DNA of 64,000 bases from Cladopsammia gracilis (taxonomy: Eukaryota; Cnidaria; Anthozoa; Scleractinia; Dendrophylliidae), in the NCBI GenBank assembly GCA_022457155.1, contig JAJGOT010000257.1, positions 499,001 through 563,000 on the forward strand, in the 5' to 3' direction. Below the pieces are notes generated by a model that saw nothing but the letters and a program-made list of their open reading frames with translations, was not told the DNA's origin and made no database searches. The position numbers were made by a program, and so were the translations under genes. Shown piece by piece: positions 11,720 to 22,953 of this stretch (positions are counted from its first letter, which is position 1; every line of letters begins with the position of its first letter).

Positions 11720-12592
11720 TTGACATCACTTAAGTTTAACATATCGGGTAAGTGTTTTACAGGGCTTGTTCAGCATACAAACCTTGCTTTAATTACTTGT
11801 CCAAATTCGAAGCAGATAGTGTCTTTAGAAGCGTTACCTAGATGTTTTAGCAGTGAAATAGGTTTTCTCTGTCCTAAGAATGTATTAAGAACAATGACAA
11901 GCTTGCAATGGTTGGGTTTTGCTTGGAATCCGGAGTTGAAGCTTTCTTTCCCGAGGAATCATCAACCTGCTCCAAACTGTGAACACATCCATCCGTTAGT
12001 TCATCTTGGAGGCAGATATTTTCTTTCTACAACTTCTGGAACGATAGCCTTGAACAGCGGCGAGTTGAATACTTCTCTATTGGCAGTGTACAATTTCCCA
12101 TGCAATGTCAGCTTTGTTGAAATGAAGGATAGCTTGACCGTCTGTCCCCAATACCTTATCGTGTCGCTACCACTGTTTTCAACCTTTACGATTACGTATG
12201 TTCAGTGGGATCGAAAGTCAAATGATCTAACTCCTTTACACCTACATCACAAGTCTCTGACCATCCCACCGCCTATTAAAATTAACCGTACAGTGATTAA
12301 TAACTTTGATGAGTTGTTTCAGCTCTATGATAGCAAGCTTAGTGCCACGATAAAGAAAGCAGACAGTCTGATCGACCAGATAGAAGAAACAACAGAAACC
12401 ACCTATATTGAGTATATTGCTTTCACTGCACTTGGACTTTCAATAGTGAATTTCATCGTGTTCAGTGTTATTTGTCGCTGTGTCCTCAGGATCTTGGGCC
12501 GTCGTTCTACCGATAAGCCTCCGCCGCCGTTACCAGCTCCAATACTCCCCACCATCACCACGAGGTGTGCAATCATTGCTCCAAGCCAATAA
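11720..12592 (+). CDS. envelope-like glycoprotein ORF of the Gypsy element (partial)
   Basis: 290-codon ORF with paired cysteines, several N-x-S/T sites (for example near residues 8, 116 and 126), a heptad-like stretch (FDELFQLYDSKLSATIKKAD) about 60 residues before a hydrophobic segment (IEYIAFTALGLSIVNFIVF, residues about 226-250), and a basic proline-rich tail. This layout (ectodomain, stalk, one membrane span, short tail) fits a retroelement Env transmembrane unit. It lies where env lies in errantivirus-like Gypsy elements, after pol and before the 3' purine tract. The start is not an ATG, and the 5' part was lost in the deletion that joins it to RT. A host membrane-protein origin cannot be excluded. 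Confidence 0.5.
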   Translation: MTSLKFNISGKCFTGLVQHTNLALITCPNSKQIVSLEALPRCFSSEIGFLCPKNVLRTMTSLQWLGFAWNPELKLSFPRNHQPAPNCEHIHPLVHLGGRYFLSTTSGTIALNSGELNTSLLAVYNFPCNVSFVEMKDSLTVCPQYLIVSLPLFSTFTITYVQWDRKSNDLTPLHLHHKSLTIPPPIKINRTVINNFDELFQLYDSKLSATIKKADSLIDQIEETTETTYIEYIAFTALGLSIVNFIVFSVICRCVLRILGRRSTDKPPPPLPAPILPTITTRCAIIAPSQ

Positions 12593-12784
12593 AGAAGCAT
12601 CGCCGCCAGAGAACACTCAAAGGAAATTGTCAAGAATTGCAACAAGTTTGATTGAAAGAACATTTAGAAGACTTGTCTGTCTCGGGACAGTCAAGAGAAC
12701 TGAACTGAACTTTGCAGAACTGAACTTCATTGAACTGCTCACTATGTTTTATACGATAACATTAACTCTACTTAATTTTTCTAG

Positions 12785-13280
12785 GTTGTTAGATGAGATT
12801 GGAGCTATTCAACTAGCCTCAGTTAGTGGTCTTTTTGCGTCTTTTAAGCATCAGAATGATATACGTTATCCAAGGCACACCACTAAAATTTCATGTAGAT
12901 CGCCCTTTCTCATGGCAGTCTATGGATTTGTTTTTAGGTTTGTTTCCTGGATTTGGTCGCAACTTAGTTTGGGAGGTCGACAATATCTTTGAATTTATAC
13001 AAATTTGTAGTCACTTCATGGTGAACGAATGATTTGTCAACGATATATTCCGTGCAACTTTCCCGCCAAATTATAGTCATTCATTTCGTGAAAACCAATT
13101 TTGTGAAGTGTTGCTTGCCTTGAAGTCATCAAGTTACCTTCACTTGGCATGAGACCTTGTGTATTTTGCGTCACACGAGTATGAAGATATTTTTATTTTT
13201 GAAGATTTATTGACAGCCACAAGTGCTGCCAATTTTCAGCGTTTAGTGGAACGTCGTTTTAGTGATTTGTAGCAAAATCG
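12785..13280 (+). pseudogene. Gypsy accessory ORF, copy 3
   Basis: Same peptides as the 7.0-7.5 kb copy (ASVSGLFASFKHQND, RPFSWQSMDLFLG, then CRATFPPNY-like and VERRFSDL blocks) but with frame changes and a stop after the VNE block near 13032. A pyrimidine-rich 'aatttttctag' before 12785 may be the acceptor of a spliced subgenomic message. Confidence 0.45.
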
Positions 13281-13343
13281 ATTCTACAGTTGAGCTTTCT
13301 TTTGTCATAGTCATTTTCGTTATTTTTGCTTATTTTTAGGAGT

Positions 13344-13603
13344 TATGGATTATGCACACCATATCCACCAACTCGCTTCGTGGATTTGTATCTTCTGTTT
13401 TAAATTAAAAGAAAGTGCAGCCTTGTCAAAGACTGGACGGTTCTCCGATGCGACTATTTAATTTGTATGGACTGTTTTAGAGAAAGAAAAGAACAGCTGA
13501 AAACTCCATTCACATATCAATGCGAGCAACAGTTCTTTGAAAGCACCTATGACTACATTACAATTAACACTTCCACCGGTCGTGCAGAAGTGGGACTATA
13601 ACC
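13344..13603 (+). pseudogene. Gypsy-associated RING ORF, copy 3 (broken)
   Basis: Begins MDYAHHIHQLASWICIFC, then suffers frame damage inside the first loop and loses Cys/His spacing. It recovers MDCFRERKEQLKTP later. It is the most decayed of the three RING copies. Confidence 0.5.
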
Positions 13604-14147
13604 TCATCGAACGTTTTGTTTGGATTAATTTCTTATGATTAAACATGAAGTATTTACGAAACCTTTCAAACTAGCCCAAGCTGACTATTTTAGTTCTGCA
13701 ACGTTTGTTTTTTGTAAGTCTTCTCCAAACCTTTTTTACTCTTAATGTTTGACTATGGTATACTAGTACACTGTGTTTCTTCTTTTTATACATGTACATA
13801 CATAATGTATTTCATTGTAGTATTTCCAATTTATTGTTCCTTTCCGCATCGAGGATGATGCCCAATCTAAGGCCCCGTCCACACGTTACCGGATATTTTT
13901 GAATCCGCAAATTTTTCTTTCCGGATTCAAAAAAATCCCCGTCCACACGTAGCGTATTCAAATCGAATTCACCCGTCCACACGCATCCGATGGTATCCGG
14001 ATAACTCTGGATTTACTCTAGTGTCCAGGGCCCCTCTGCAATACAATGTCTTCAGAGCATGCGCGAGCATGCGCCATAGAGCGCGCGTTGAGGCGTGAAA
14101 TCGCTTCGTGCTTTTCAGTGCATTTCCACTTAAAAATCAACTTTAAA

Positions 14148-14955
14148 ATGTCGAAATCGAAACAAAATCCGAAGAAAGCCGACAAGAAAGCTGTTGATTC
14201 CTTTGTTTGGACCGATGATGAAGTTGAATTGCTGCTCAAGGTCACAATGGAGTACAAAACTTCCAAGAGCAATCGAGAATGTCGACTGGGAGTCTTGTCA
14301 AAGCAAGTATGGCGACATATTCCAACTCTTTATCGATCAATATCCTACACCGGAGAACGCAGTGGCCATTGAAAAGGATTTTCCACATAAAAAGGAACAA
14401 ATTGTCCAGTCGAGTTTGACATCCAAGCTCAAAATGATTCGCAAAAAGTTCAGGCAAGCGGTAGACTCTGGACGGAAAAGCGGACATGGCCGCGTTGTGC
14501 TGCTCTATTTTGAGTTATGCGAAGAGATATGGGGCGGTTCTCCTGCAACAACAACGATAGCAGACGGGATAGAGACAACTGATGTGGACTTGGAAAACTG
14601 TGATAGTCCCAACAGTCCAGTGTCGACACAAACAGCCATATCTGACAGCCCTGAATTAGAGAGTGTGGATAGTCCTGAAAGTGATGCTGGCATAACAGAT
14701 AAGTATTCGACCCCAGGCCCTTCATCTTCCAATGGGACAGTAAAGGAAAGGAGAGATCTCCTCAATGCTAGATTAACAGGTCACAAGAGGGAGAAACTGA
14801 AAAGGAAACTACCTGTGGACACTCAACTTTTGAGTGTTTCTCAAGAAGAGCTTGAGATCAAAAAACAACTGCTAGAAAAAATGGAAAATATGGATAAGGC
14901 CTACTCCAATCACATGGACAAACTAACCTCCAACATGGAGAAACTAACCGAGTAA
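14148..14955 (+). pseudogene. Harbinger Myb/SANT-like DNA-binding protein, one frameshift
   Basis: ATG at 14148 starts a lysine-rich N-terminus, then FVWTDDEVELLLKVTMEYK as in Myb/trihelix repeat 1. A one-base frame change near 14275 leads into NVDWESCQSKYGDIFQLF and LTSKLKMIRKKFRQAVDSG. The middle is acidic and Ser/Pro rich, and the C-terminus is a coiled coil (residues about 225-265). In the family this partner carries the transposase to the nucleus and to the ends. The frameshift suggests the copy no longer makes a full partner. Confidence 0.75.
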
Positions 14956-15534
14956 ATATCAGATGGGTTTGCACTGATGCGACAGATCATGTGTCCTGTG
15001 CCAGACATGATGCAGTCACGTTACATGGTACCACAACCACAGGCAAACTACATGGTTCCACATACAGCACCTGCAAATACTCCACCAACTGGTGGTACTG
15101 TAAATAATGGACATTTTTCATTTACACAGTCGTTGTACTCAAATGACAAATACTAACATTTTTTAATCTGAGGCAATGCCATGGATAATGTAACACTAAA
15201 GCCAATGTTGCATGATTGTAGTGAGCGATTGCATAATTGTGATTACAGTGTAGTTTGTTTTGTCATTTCTTCTTAAGAGTACAGTTGTGCTGGTTACCTC
15301 TCAAATCCAAACAGGATAGTAAAATAAAACAGTTTTTTCACACTTCAAAAAATATGTTTCTGATCATCGGGCTATGGCTCTTCCTGAGTGTAGCTTCTTC
15401 TCTGTCTTCGAGGAAAGCCAGGATCATGTCATGCCGGCCATATCAACATTTATTTTATTTTTTTTCAAGTGGCCCCCCTTTTTCCCTCATTTTTTTCGGT
15501 AGCCCCCCTTTGAGGCCAATATTTTTTGGGTGAC

Positions 15535-15580
15535 CCCCCCCCCCCCCTAAATTCCACCAGCCCCCCCTACCTCTTAAAAA
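15535..15580. repeat. C-rich simple repeat
   Basis: Runs of C (14 in a row near 15535-15548) and 'ccccc' blocks on a T-rich background in the non-coding gap between the two Harbinger genes. No other feature is visible in 14960-15890. Confidence 0.6.
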
Positions 15581-15893
15581 ATGAACGGTCCCTGATTGGA
15601 TAAAATATTACTCATAAATTGCTTTCACAACAGTGATGCAAAGTTTAAACATGTCATGTAACTCTAAGCAATGCTTTGGAACATTAATTGTAACCCATGT
15701 AAGAACCATATTTGGAGAACAGTCTACCATTTTTTTCGTAGAACATGCATGCTGATGTAGCAGATCAATGGCAATGTTTTCCAAATATGGTACCTATTTG
15801 GGTCATGAACAGTTCAAAGCAAAGCGCTTAATAAGTAATCTATGTTTGTTACATATTTCAACTGTTTCTGGTGACACAGGTGCATTAATCAAT

Positions 15894-17183
15894 CTAGGGG
15901 TCAAAATAGTTGGTGAGAACTCTTCTAACTTTCTTCCCTTCAGCTTCATTACAGCTGGTTCTGTAGTTGAAGGAATCCACTACAGGCTGGAAGTGTCTGT
16001 CATAGTTAACGGCTGAAGAAACTTTGTCATCTCCTAATGTCTCATTGTGAAGTTCACAAAAGTTGTGTAGTACAAAACACGCATATATTACACTTGCAAT
16101 GTCATTAATGTTGATGTCCATCGCTCTTTTCAATGCACCAAACCTTGCTTTTAGTCTGCCAAATGCACACTCGATCACCATCCGTGACTGGCAAAGAGTC
16201 AACCCAAAATACTGCTCATGGACTGTAGCTCCTCCATTTGCATACTCCTTCATGAGATAGGGCATAAGGGGATATGCTGGGTCTCCGAGGAGAAATACTC
16301 CAACAGGATCCTCGTCAGGTAGGATGTGTCGACTGCAGGGTGGTATTTTTCCACTCTTTAGGAACTCGTTCAATTTTGAGTTGGAAAATACTCTTGCGTC
16401 ATGCACACTTCCTGGCCACTTAACCACCACGTCCATAAAACAATACTTATAATCGCAAGTGGCCTGAACATTCAAAGTATGCCGTCCTTTTCTGTTAACA
16501 TAATCTGTGGAATTCAATCTTGGCTGTTTAATTTCAATGTGAGTTCCATCAATTGCTCCAAGGCATTGAGGGAAACCATGTGATCGATTATAATTTCTTA
16601 CATGATCCTTGACCTCTTCTTCTGTGAAAGGCAGCTTGATGTATCTGGTTCCTAGTTGTAAGGTGATAGCTTTGCATACTTTCCGGATTATTTTAGACAC
16701 AACATGACGGGATAGCCCGAAAGCGTTTGCCGTTTTTCGCAAGCGACCCTCGTCACTTAAGTAATAAAGGGTGACTGCGACCTGTTTGACGACATCAACT
16801 GGAGCCCGCATTACTGTAGTCGTGCCATCGATGTATGGCCTCAGCTGGTCAGCTAGTTTGTACAGTGAACTACGGCTCATGCGGAAATTTTCGCGCCACT
16901 CTTCTGTGATTACAATCTCACCAACAAAATTGTCCCACCACGCACTGGTTCGTCCTGGTCGAACCCAGAATCGTCGGGGACGGGGTTGCCTTCCCAGTCG
17001 TTTCAACTGCCTTTGGCGTCCGATTCGTCCATTAGACAACGAGAGAAGCTTGAAAATGTTGGCTGTCTCTTTCACATGGTTTAAGTGTACAGTTAACATA
17101 GCAAAATTTACCTGTACACAGGCTATAAGACTTGAAATAAGTCCAAGAAGAAGACAAACTAGATTTACACGTTGTGCCGCCAT
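15894..17183 (-). CDS. Harbinger transposase (DDE_Tnp_4 / HARBI1-like)
   Basis: 429 codons, intact. N-terminal part (to about residue 150) has a helix-turn-helix type region, [19 protein letters not shown]. The catalytic core shows [10 protein letters not shown] (first Asp), [14 protein letters not shown] (second Asp) and [15 protein letters not shown] (Glu), the DDE triad of the superfamily. The C-terminus [11 protein letters not shown] is also typical. It catalyses cut-and-paste insertion at TWA sites, which fits the TAA duplication. It is transcribed toward its Myb-like partner. Being open end to end, it could supply transposase for other family copies. Confidence 0.93.
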   Translation of the reverse strand: MAAQRVNLVCLLLGLISSLIACVQVNFAMLTVHLNHVKETANIFKLLSLSNGRIGRQRQLKRLGRQPRPRRFWVRPGRTSAWWDNFVGEIVITEEWRENFRMSRSSLYKLADQLRPYIDGTTTVMRAPVDVVKQVAVTLYYLSDEGRLRKTANAFGLSRHVVSKIIRKVCKAITLQLGTRYIKLPFTEEEVKDHVRNYNRSHGFPQCLGAIDGTHIEIKQPRLNSTDYVNRKGRHTLNVQATCDYKYCFMDVVVKWPGSVHDARVFSNSKLNEFLKSGKIPPCSRHILPDEDPVGVFLLGDPAYPLMPYLMKEYANGGATVHEQYFGLTLCQSRMVIECAFGRLKARFGALKRAMDININDIASVIYACFVLHNFCELHNETLGDDKVSSAVNYDRHFQPVVDSFNYRTSCNEAEGKKVRRVLTNYFDP

Positions 17184-17440
17184 ATTGGTTTATTGCGCGG
17201 TAAGAGTCTGGGGACGATTTTGCACGTCATCGGATTCGAAAATATTCGGATTCCACCGTCCACACGTTATCGGATTCGTTGCGAATTTATTTTTTTCCGC
17301 TTTGGAGAGCGGATTCAAAAATATCCGAATTCGCTGCCGAATTCGCCGGATGCGTGTGGACGGAAGCCGTATCCGGAAAGAAAAATTTGCGGATTCAAAA
17401 ATATCCGGATACGTGTGGACGGGGCCTAAGTGGGGAGGTA

Positions 17441-18041
17441 TGTTGTGAAGTATTTAGTCGTAATGTTATGCCTAGGGTTTCTCTTATGTTTAGGGTTTCT
17501 TTATAATTCGCGTTCATAGTCCAAGGTTATTGAAGGTTTAACCCACACTGGTAGTTAGGGTTTTTGAGTAGTACTGTCTACCTTTATGAATTTGTTATAC
17601 TTGAATGTCGGTTCTTAAAGTAGGCATGCTTGGGAACTAAAGCTTACCTTGGGTTTTAACTACACTAAGGTTCCTGTTTTGTTGTCTAGTCTAACTTTAC
17701 AGTTTTATCCCTAGCTTTAACTTTTAACCTAGCGATTCCATTGATTCTCTAGTACTTGTTATGAACAACCGTGTAGGTATTTCTTTTACTCGCTCTGTTA
17801 GGCCACAGGTTATGCATTAAAAGTTCCCACGCTCACAAGCCAAAATAGGTCTACAGGACACGGGATGTGCAGTAGAAGTTCCCACGGTCAGTAAACCCAA
17901 ATATGTCTAAGATTAGGGTATATAAGTTGCTTGCAATCGAGTTGTAAGTCAGTAGAAGTAGAGGCGCTGTCGCTGAATAAACAAGAGTCCCGATACCTCT
18001 CCTGGTTGCTGTGCGAGTTAGCTGCGCTTTAGTCCGCTACA
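17441..18041 (+). repeat. Gypsy-family LTR, copy 3
   Basis: 601 bp, TGTTGTGAAG to CCGCTACA, with TATATAAG near 17919 and AATAAA near 17976. Followed by the family leader TACTTGGTGGAGAACTCAAG. The Harbinger element sits just 14 bp upstream, in the purine tract. Confidence 0.8.
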
Positions 18042-18346
18042 TACTTGGTGGAGAACTCAAGATTGCCTATAGTTGTAAGTGGAACTGTTTGTTTACATCC
18101 TTTCCATTGCAAGCTAGATTTCTTGATATGTTTCGTTAGTCGCGGTACAGGCGCGTGTTGTCAACGTCTTATTTAGTATTTATCAAATTTAGTTAGTGTT
18201 GTCTTAAGACTTCATTATGATGGGTCAATTTCACAATTGGATTTTCTGTTAGTGCTTTGCACTGATTTTAACAATAGTAGTTCGTAATCCTGATTACTAG
18301 ACAAAGAGCTCGAGCCCTCGCCGAACAGGCCGCCGACCAGGAAAGT

Positions 18347-18817
18347 TTGGCTGCGTCTTTAGATTCCTCCGTTAGGACTCCTAGGACCGAGGCTCAGGCA
18401 CAAGCGTTAGATGTAATTCCAACTCCGAGTGAGGATTTTGTAATTTCTTGGTGCGCTAGTAGTCATAGCTCGGATTCTGAAGAGGAAGCAGTGGTTTATG
18501 AGGACGTAGAACCTAGAGAAAGTCAGTCTAGTCGTGAATCTCTAAGTGAAGATTCAATTGAGGAGAATCGTTCTTCGTCACCAGATAATCACACTGTTTT
18601 GGAATCGAATGATATTTCTCTCACGCCGGCTCACGCTGGGATGGAGAATCGAGTCAGTCAGTTGTGCGAATGGGTCGATCGAATGCAAGCGTCTCCAAAT
18701 TCGGCGCAGGTTGGAAATGTCGGTGTAAAATCGTCGGTAACTTTTCCAGTGTTTAGGGCAGATGAACGCGAAGACGTGCACGAGTTTATTAGGAATTATA
18801 AGAGGGCCGTCGATTAA
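18347..18817 (+). pseudogene. Gypsy gag N-terminal fragment, copy 1
   Basis: The open frame extends upstream to about 18276 without an ATG (RQRARALAEQAADQESLAAS), then SVRTPRTEAQAQALDVIPTP, an acidic Ser/Glu stretch, a coiled-coil (MENRVSQLCEWVDRMQ) and VTFPVFRADEREDVHEFIRN, the start of a retrotransposon gag capsid fold. It ends abruptly at a junction with duplicated segment copy 2. Compared with the 22414 copy it lacks a ~75-bp proline-rich stretch. Confidence 0.65.
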
Positions 18818-19816
18818 ATGAGTCAGCCCTTGCCTCGCTGCAGTGACACTACTGCATGCTTACTTCACTTCTTCTGAAGACATGTCATAATGACCACTTA
18901 TTGGGACTAGTTACATTTTTTTCAAGAAATGAAAACTATTAAATATGGTGGAAGGGGCAACAAAATTAAGCTTAAAGAGTTATGCTTATTTATCTCTAAT
19001 AAGTGTCTGAAATGCTAGCATGGCAATCATGCCAATCTTGCAATCATGCCAATTCATGGCAATCTTGTGCAATGCGGCGGTAATTTTTTTATGCTCACTC
19101 AGTCTTAACGCGAGAAAAAGAACCTGTTTAATTATAACAAAAAACTGCACCAAGAAGCAGTTATATCTGCAATAGCATCCTCCCTTGCTATGGCGCTTGG
19201 ATGCATCTTATAAGATGAATTGGGTGAAAAATTTGCTTCTTTACTACTTTTTTGCAGCAGTAGAATTAATTAATTCATTTTCTTGCAAGTGCAGACATTG
19301 GAGGGGCGATGGAAATCCCTCTAGGAGGTAAAGTAAAGCTTGATTCTAAGATGACATGCGCTTACTACTGATTTGTTTCACAATGTTGGAACGACTAACT
19401 AAGCATGCTTTTTTCTTTTATTTTTAGATGATGACATGGGGATTTCGCCCCTCCTCCTTAACCTCCCGCTGCTGCTAGGCCAGGTGAAAATTTCAAATTT
19501 TTGGGACAGGTGCCTTTTTTATTTTTAAGAACTGAGAATTTTTGTTCCTCCTTGTTATTCGTAAGCAAAGCCATAGCGCAAAACGTGAAGTGAAAAACTT
19601 GTGCATTTTTTAAAAAGTGTTTAAAAAATTCAGTGTCCATCAGACGAAGAGCTTAGATAGGTGCCAATTTGATGTGGAAAAGAATGGATAGAAAACAAAA
19701 TCCCTGATTTTCAATTTCAATTTGCATCTAATTCATCTTTCTCCCTTAACATTGCATTGATGGGTAAAAGAAACTGACGATCAGCACAAAAGATAATGAA
19801 GAACATTTATTTGATA

Positions 19817-19901
19817 GTTGCATGTATGCCGCCGCCGCCTCCTCCTCCTCCTCGCGATGGTATGCCACGCAGTGGCCGAGGGGCACATAATTTTACAAGC
19901 A
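19817..19901 (+). CDS. proline-rich exon of the duplicated gene
   Basis: Encodes eight prolines and then RDGMPRSGRGAHNFTS, ending at a donor (AGCA|GTAAGT) in phase 1 like the other exons of this gene. The acceptor is uncertain; AG at 19815-19816 is the nearest. Confidence 0.35.
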
Positions 19902-20146
19902 GTAAGTTCTGTTTTTGTTTCCGTATGTTTTCTCGGGGAGAATTAAGATGCTGGCATTATAACAGCAATTCAAATCAAAGTTTGTTTCTTGCAGTCGTTA
20001 AAGACTACTGACCCCTTAATTTGTTCATTGTTGAAAGTTAACTAATCTTTGTAGGGTTCAAAGTGCTGTATAAAATTTATTAAAATGAATAGTACAATTA
20101 GTTTTAATTGCAGCTAATTTTCTTTTTTATCTGTTTTTATTTGCAG

Positions 20147-20313
20147 AGAAGTGTTTCAATTGTGGAGGACGAATTCACCTTAGAGGGATTGCCACTCCCT
20201 CCTCCAGCCTCCTCAAAGGAGGCATACCAAGTACAGAAGAGTGGGTGGAAGGGGAAGGGGGAATCCCTTCCGATGGGGCCAAACAAAAACCCTTCAGTTT
20301 TTTTAAACTTTGA
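20147..20313 (+). CDS. terminal exon with Cys-x2-Cys of the duplicated gene
   Basis: Follows a good acceptor (tttatttgcag). Read in phase 1 it is open for 55 codons to TGA and begins KKCFNCGGRIHLRG, which resembles the first half of a zinc knuckle. It then has Ser/Gly-rich PSSSLLKGGIPSTEEW. The phase agrees with all upstream exons. Copy 3 has lost this exon by deletion. Protein identity is not recognised. Confidence 0.35.
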
Positions 20314-20670
20314 GTTTCAAATTTTTCTTATAACTGTTCACCATTTTGAAGTGTGCTGCTCTTTGTCTAAAATTTGTGGTCAATTTATGTCAATGTAAGA
20401 TTATTACTATTGTTTATACTCTTGATATCACGCTTTCAGTGATTTGATGTTATCAGGTCTATTTAGGCCTATTGTGTTATCTGTGTGTCTGTCATGGACT
20501 ATAGTGTTGATAGACCCTTCTCCGACATGTTGACCAAATTTTAAAATCAATCTGTACCTTCTGTATGATAAATTCACCGCATAGAAAAGCTTGGCAAATT
20601 ATAAACAAGAAAAAATCAAGGCATTACACCAAAAATTATTCGAAAAATCACGATCTAAAAATTCCTTAAT

Positions 20671-20853
20671 TTGCAGTCGTTTGTTCAGTTATTCCGTGCA
20701 ACTTTCCCGCCAAATTATTTTCATTCATTTCGTGAAAACCAATTTTGTGAATTGTTGTTTGCCTTGAAGTCATCAAGTTACCTTTGCTTGGCACGAGACC
20801 TTATGTATTTTGCGTCACACGAGTATGAAGAAATTTTTATTTTTGAATATTAA
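20671..20853 (+). pseudogene. Gypsy accessory ORF fragment, copy 4
   Basis: Reads FRATFPPNYFHSFRENQF, ALKSSSYLCLARDLMYF, ending FIFEY. The conserved end (LVERRFSDL) continues in frame after a TAA. The join to segment copy 2 is at about 20690. Confidence 0.5.
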
Positions 20854-20988
20854 ATGACAGCTACAAGTGCTGCCAATTTTCAGCGTTTAGTGGAACGTCG
20901 TTTTAGTGATTTGTAGCAAAATCGATTCTACAGTTGAGCTTTCTTTTGTCATAGTTATTTTCGTTATTATTGCTTATATTCAGGAGTT

Positions 20989-21240
20989 ATGGATTATGCA
21001 CGCCATATCCACCAACTCGCTAAGTGGATTTGTATCTTCTGTTTTAAAAGAAAGTGCAGCCTTGTCCCAGACTGGACGGTCCTCCGATGCGACCATTTAA
21101 TTTGTATGGACTGTTTTAGAGAAAGAAAAGAACAGCTGAAAACTCTATTCACATGTCAATGCGGGCAACAGTTCCCTGAAGGCGCCTATGACTACATTAC
21201 AATTTACACTTCCACCGGTCGTGCAGAAGTGGGACTATAA
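20989..21240 (+). CDS. Gypsy-associated RING-finger protein (best copy)
   Basis: 83 codons, ATG to TAA, undamaged. Cys/His order: CIFC (first pair, residues 15-18), RCDHLICMDC (C-x-H-x2-C-x2-C, residues 39-46), then FTCQCG (residues 58-61), a compact C3HC4-like RING in a retroelement 3' ORF. RING proteins of this kind usually act as E3 ubiquitin ligases. In the element it lies between the accessory ORF and the 3' LTR, where small accessory genes of complex retroelements sit. Three copies in the window keep the domain to different degrees. I infer that it was part of the mobile unit rather than host sequence. Confidence 0.6.
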   Translation: MDYARHIHQLAKWICIFCFKRKCSLVPDWTVLRCDHLICMDCFRERKEQLKTLFTCQCGQQFPEGAYDYITIYTSTGRAEVGL

Positions 21241-21503
21241 CCTCATCGAACGTTTTGTTTGGATTAATTTCTTATGATTAAACATGAAGTATTTACGAAA
21301 CCTTTCAAACTAGCCCAAGCTGACTATTTTAGTTCTGTAAGTCTTCTCCAAACCTTTTTTACTCTTAGTGTTTGACTATGGTATACTAGTACACTGTTTC
21401 TTTTTTTTTATACATGTATATACATAATGTATTTCATCATAGTATTTCCATTTTATTGTTCCTTTCCGCATTGAGGATGATGCCCAATCTAAGTGGGGAG
21501 GAA

Positions 21504-22090
21504 TGTTGTGAAGTATTTAGTCGCAATGTTATACCTAAGGTTTCTCTTATTGTTAGGGTTTCTTTATAATTCCCGTTCATAGTCCAAGGATATTGAAGGT
21601 TTAGCCCACACTGGTAGTTCTTAGGATTTTTGAGTAGTACTGTCTACCTTTATGAATTTGTTAAACTTGAATGTCGGTTGTTGAAGTAGGCATGCTTGGG
21701 AACTAAAGCTGACCTTGGGTTTTACCTACACTAAGGTTCCTGTTTGGGTGTCTAATCTAACTTTACAGTTTTACCCCTAGCGATTCCATTGATTATCTAG
21801 TACTTGTTATGAACAACCGTGTAGGTATTTCTTTTACTCGCTCTGTTAGGCCACAGGTTATGCATTAAAAGTTACCACGCTCAGAAGCCAAAATAGGTCT
21901 ACAGGACACGGGATGTGCAGTAGAAGTTCCCACGGTCAGCAAACCCAAATGTCTAAGATTAGGGAATACAAGTTGCTTGCAATCGAGTTGTAAGTCAGTA
22001 GAAGAAGTAGAGGTGCTGTCGCTGAATAAACAAGAGTCCTGATACCTCTCCTGGTTGCTGTGCGAGTTAGCTGCGTTTTAGCCTGCTACA
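21504..22090 (+). repeat. Gypsy-family LTR, copy 4
   Basis: 587 bp, TGTTGTGAAG to CTGCTACA. Preceded by the purine tract aagtggggaggaa and followed by the family leader. Confidence 0.8.
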
Positions 22091-22413
22091 TACTTGGTGG
22101 AGAACTCAAGATTGCCTATAGTTGTGAGTAGAACTGTTTGTTTACATCCTTTCCATTGCAAGCTAGATTTCTTGATGTTTCGTTAGTCGCGGTACAAGCG
22201 CGTGTTGTAAACGTCTTATTTGGTATTTATCAAATTTAGTTAGTGTTGTCTTAAGACTTCATAATGATGGGTCAATTTCACAATTGGATTTTCTGTTAGT
22301 GCTTTGCAGCATTTCGCCCTTATGAATGCTTATTTTAACAATAGTAGTTCGTAATCCTGATTACTAGACAAAGAACTCCAGCCCTGGCCGAACAGGCCTC
22401 CGACCAGGAAAGG

Positions 22414-22953
22414 TTGGCTGCGTCTTTAGATTTGAGTGAGTGGCCAGCCCCTCCACCTCCAGCTCCACAAACTAGCAGGTCATTGTTTCGTTCTTTTCTA
22501 AGATCGGTTAGGACTCCTAGGACCGAGGCTCAGGCACAAGCGTTGGATGTAATTCCAACTCCGAGTGAGGATTCTGTAATTTCTTGGTGCGCTAGTAGTC
22601 ATAGCTCGGATTCTGAAGAGGAAGCAGGGGTTTATGAGGATGTAGAACCTAGAGAAAATCAGTCTAGTCGTGAATCTCTAAGTGAAGATTCAATTGAGGA
22701 GAATCGTTCTTCGTCACCAGATAATTTCACTGTTTTGGAATCTAGTGATATTTCTCTCGCGCCGGCTCACGCTGAGATGGAGAATCGAGTCAGTCAGTTG
22801 TGCGAAGCGGTCGATCGAATGCAAGCGTCTCCTAATTCGGCGCAGTTTGGAAATGTCTGTGTGAAATCGTCCGTAACTTTCCCAGTGTTTAGGGGAGATG
22901 AATGCGAAGACGTGCACGCATTTATTAGGAATTATAAAAGGGCCGTCGATTAA
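22414..22953 (+). pseudogene. Gypsy gag N-terminal fragment, copy 2
   Basis: Same frame and motifs as 18347-18817 but longer: includes LSEWPAPPPPAPQTSRSLF near the start. It ends with VTFPVFRGDECEDVHAFIRN at the same junction into duplicated segment copy 3. No capsid C-terminal domain, nucleocapsid or pol follows. Confidence 0.65.

Larger units (their letters stand above)
13871..17426. mobile_element. PIF/Harbinger DNA transposon with TIRs and TAA target duplication
   Basis: 3556-bp element. The outer ends are GGCCCCGTCCACACGT and its reverse complement; inverted similarity runs about 55-60 bp with further sub-terminal repeats of 'gtccacacg'. It is flanked by TAA on both sides, and removing it plus one TAA restores the Gypsy purine tract (aatctaagtgggg). 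It encodes a Myb-like protein (plus strand, frameshifted) and an intact DDE transposase (minus strand), the normal two-gene set of the superfamily. Confidence 0.92.
18818..20690 (+). repeat. duplicated gene segment, copy 2
   Basis: Carries exon equivalents at 19295-19327 (33 nt, in frame) and 19438-19493 (56 nt, one G short so out of frame), plus downstream exons near 19817-19901 and 20147-20313. The junction with gag is the same as in copy 3, so the gag-plus-segment block was duplicated as one unit. Confidence 0.7.
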
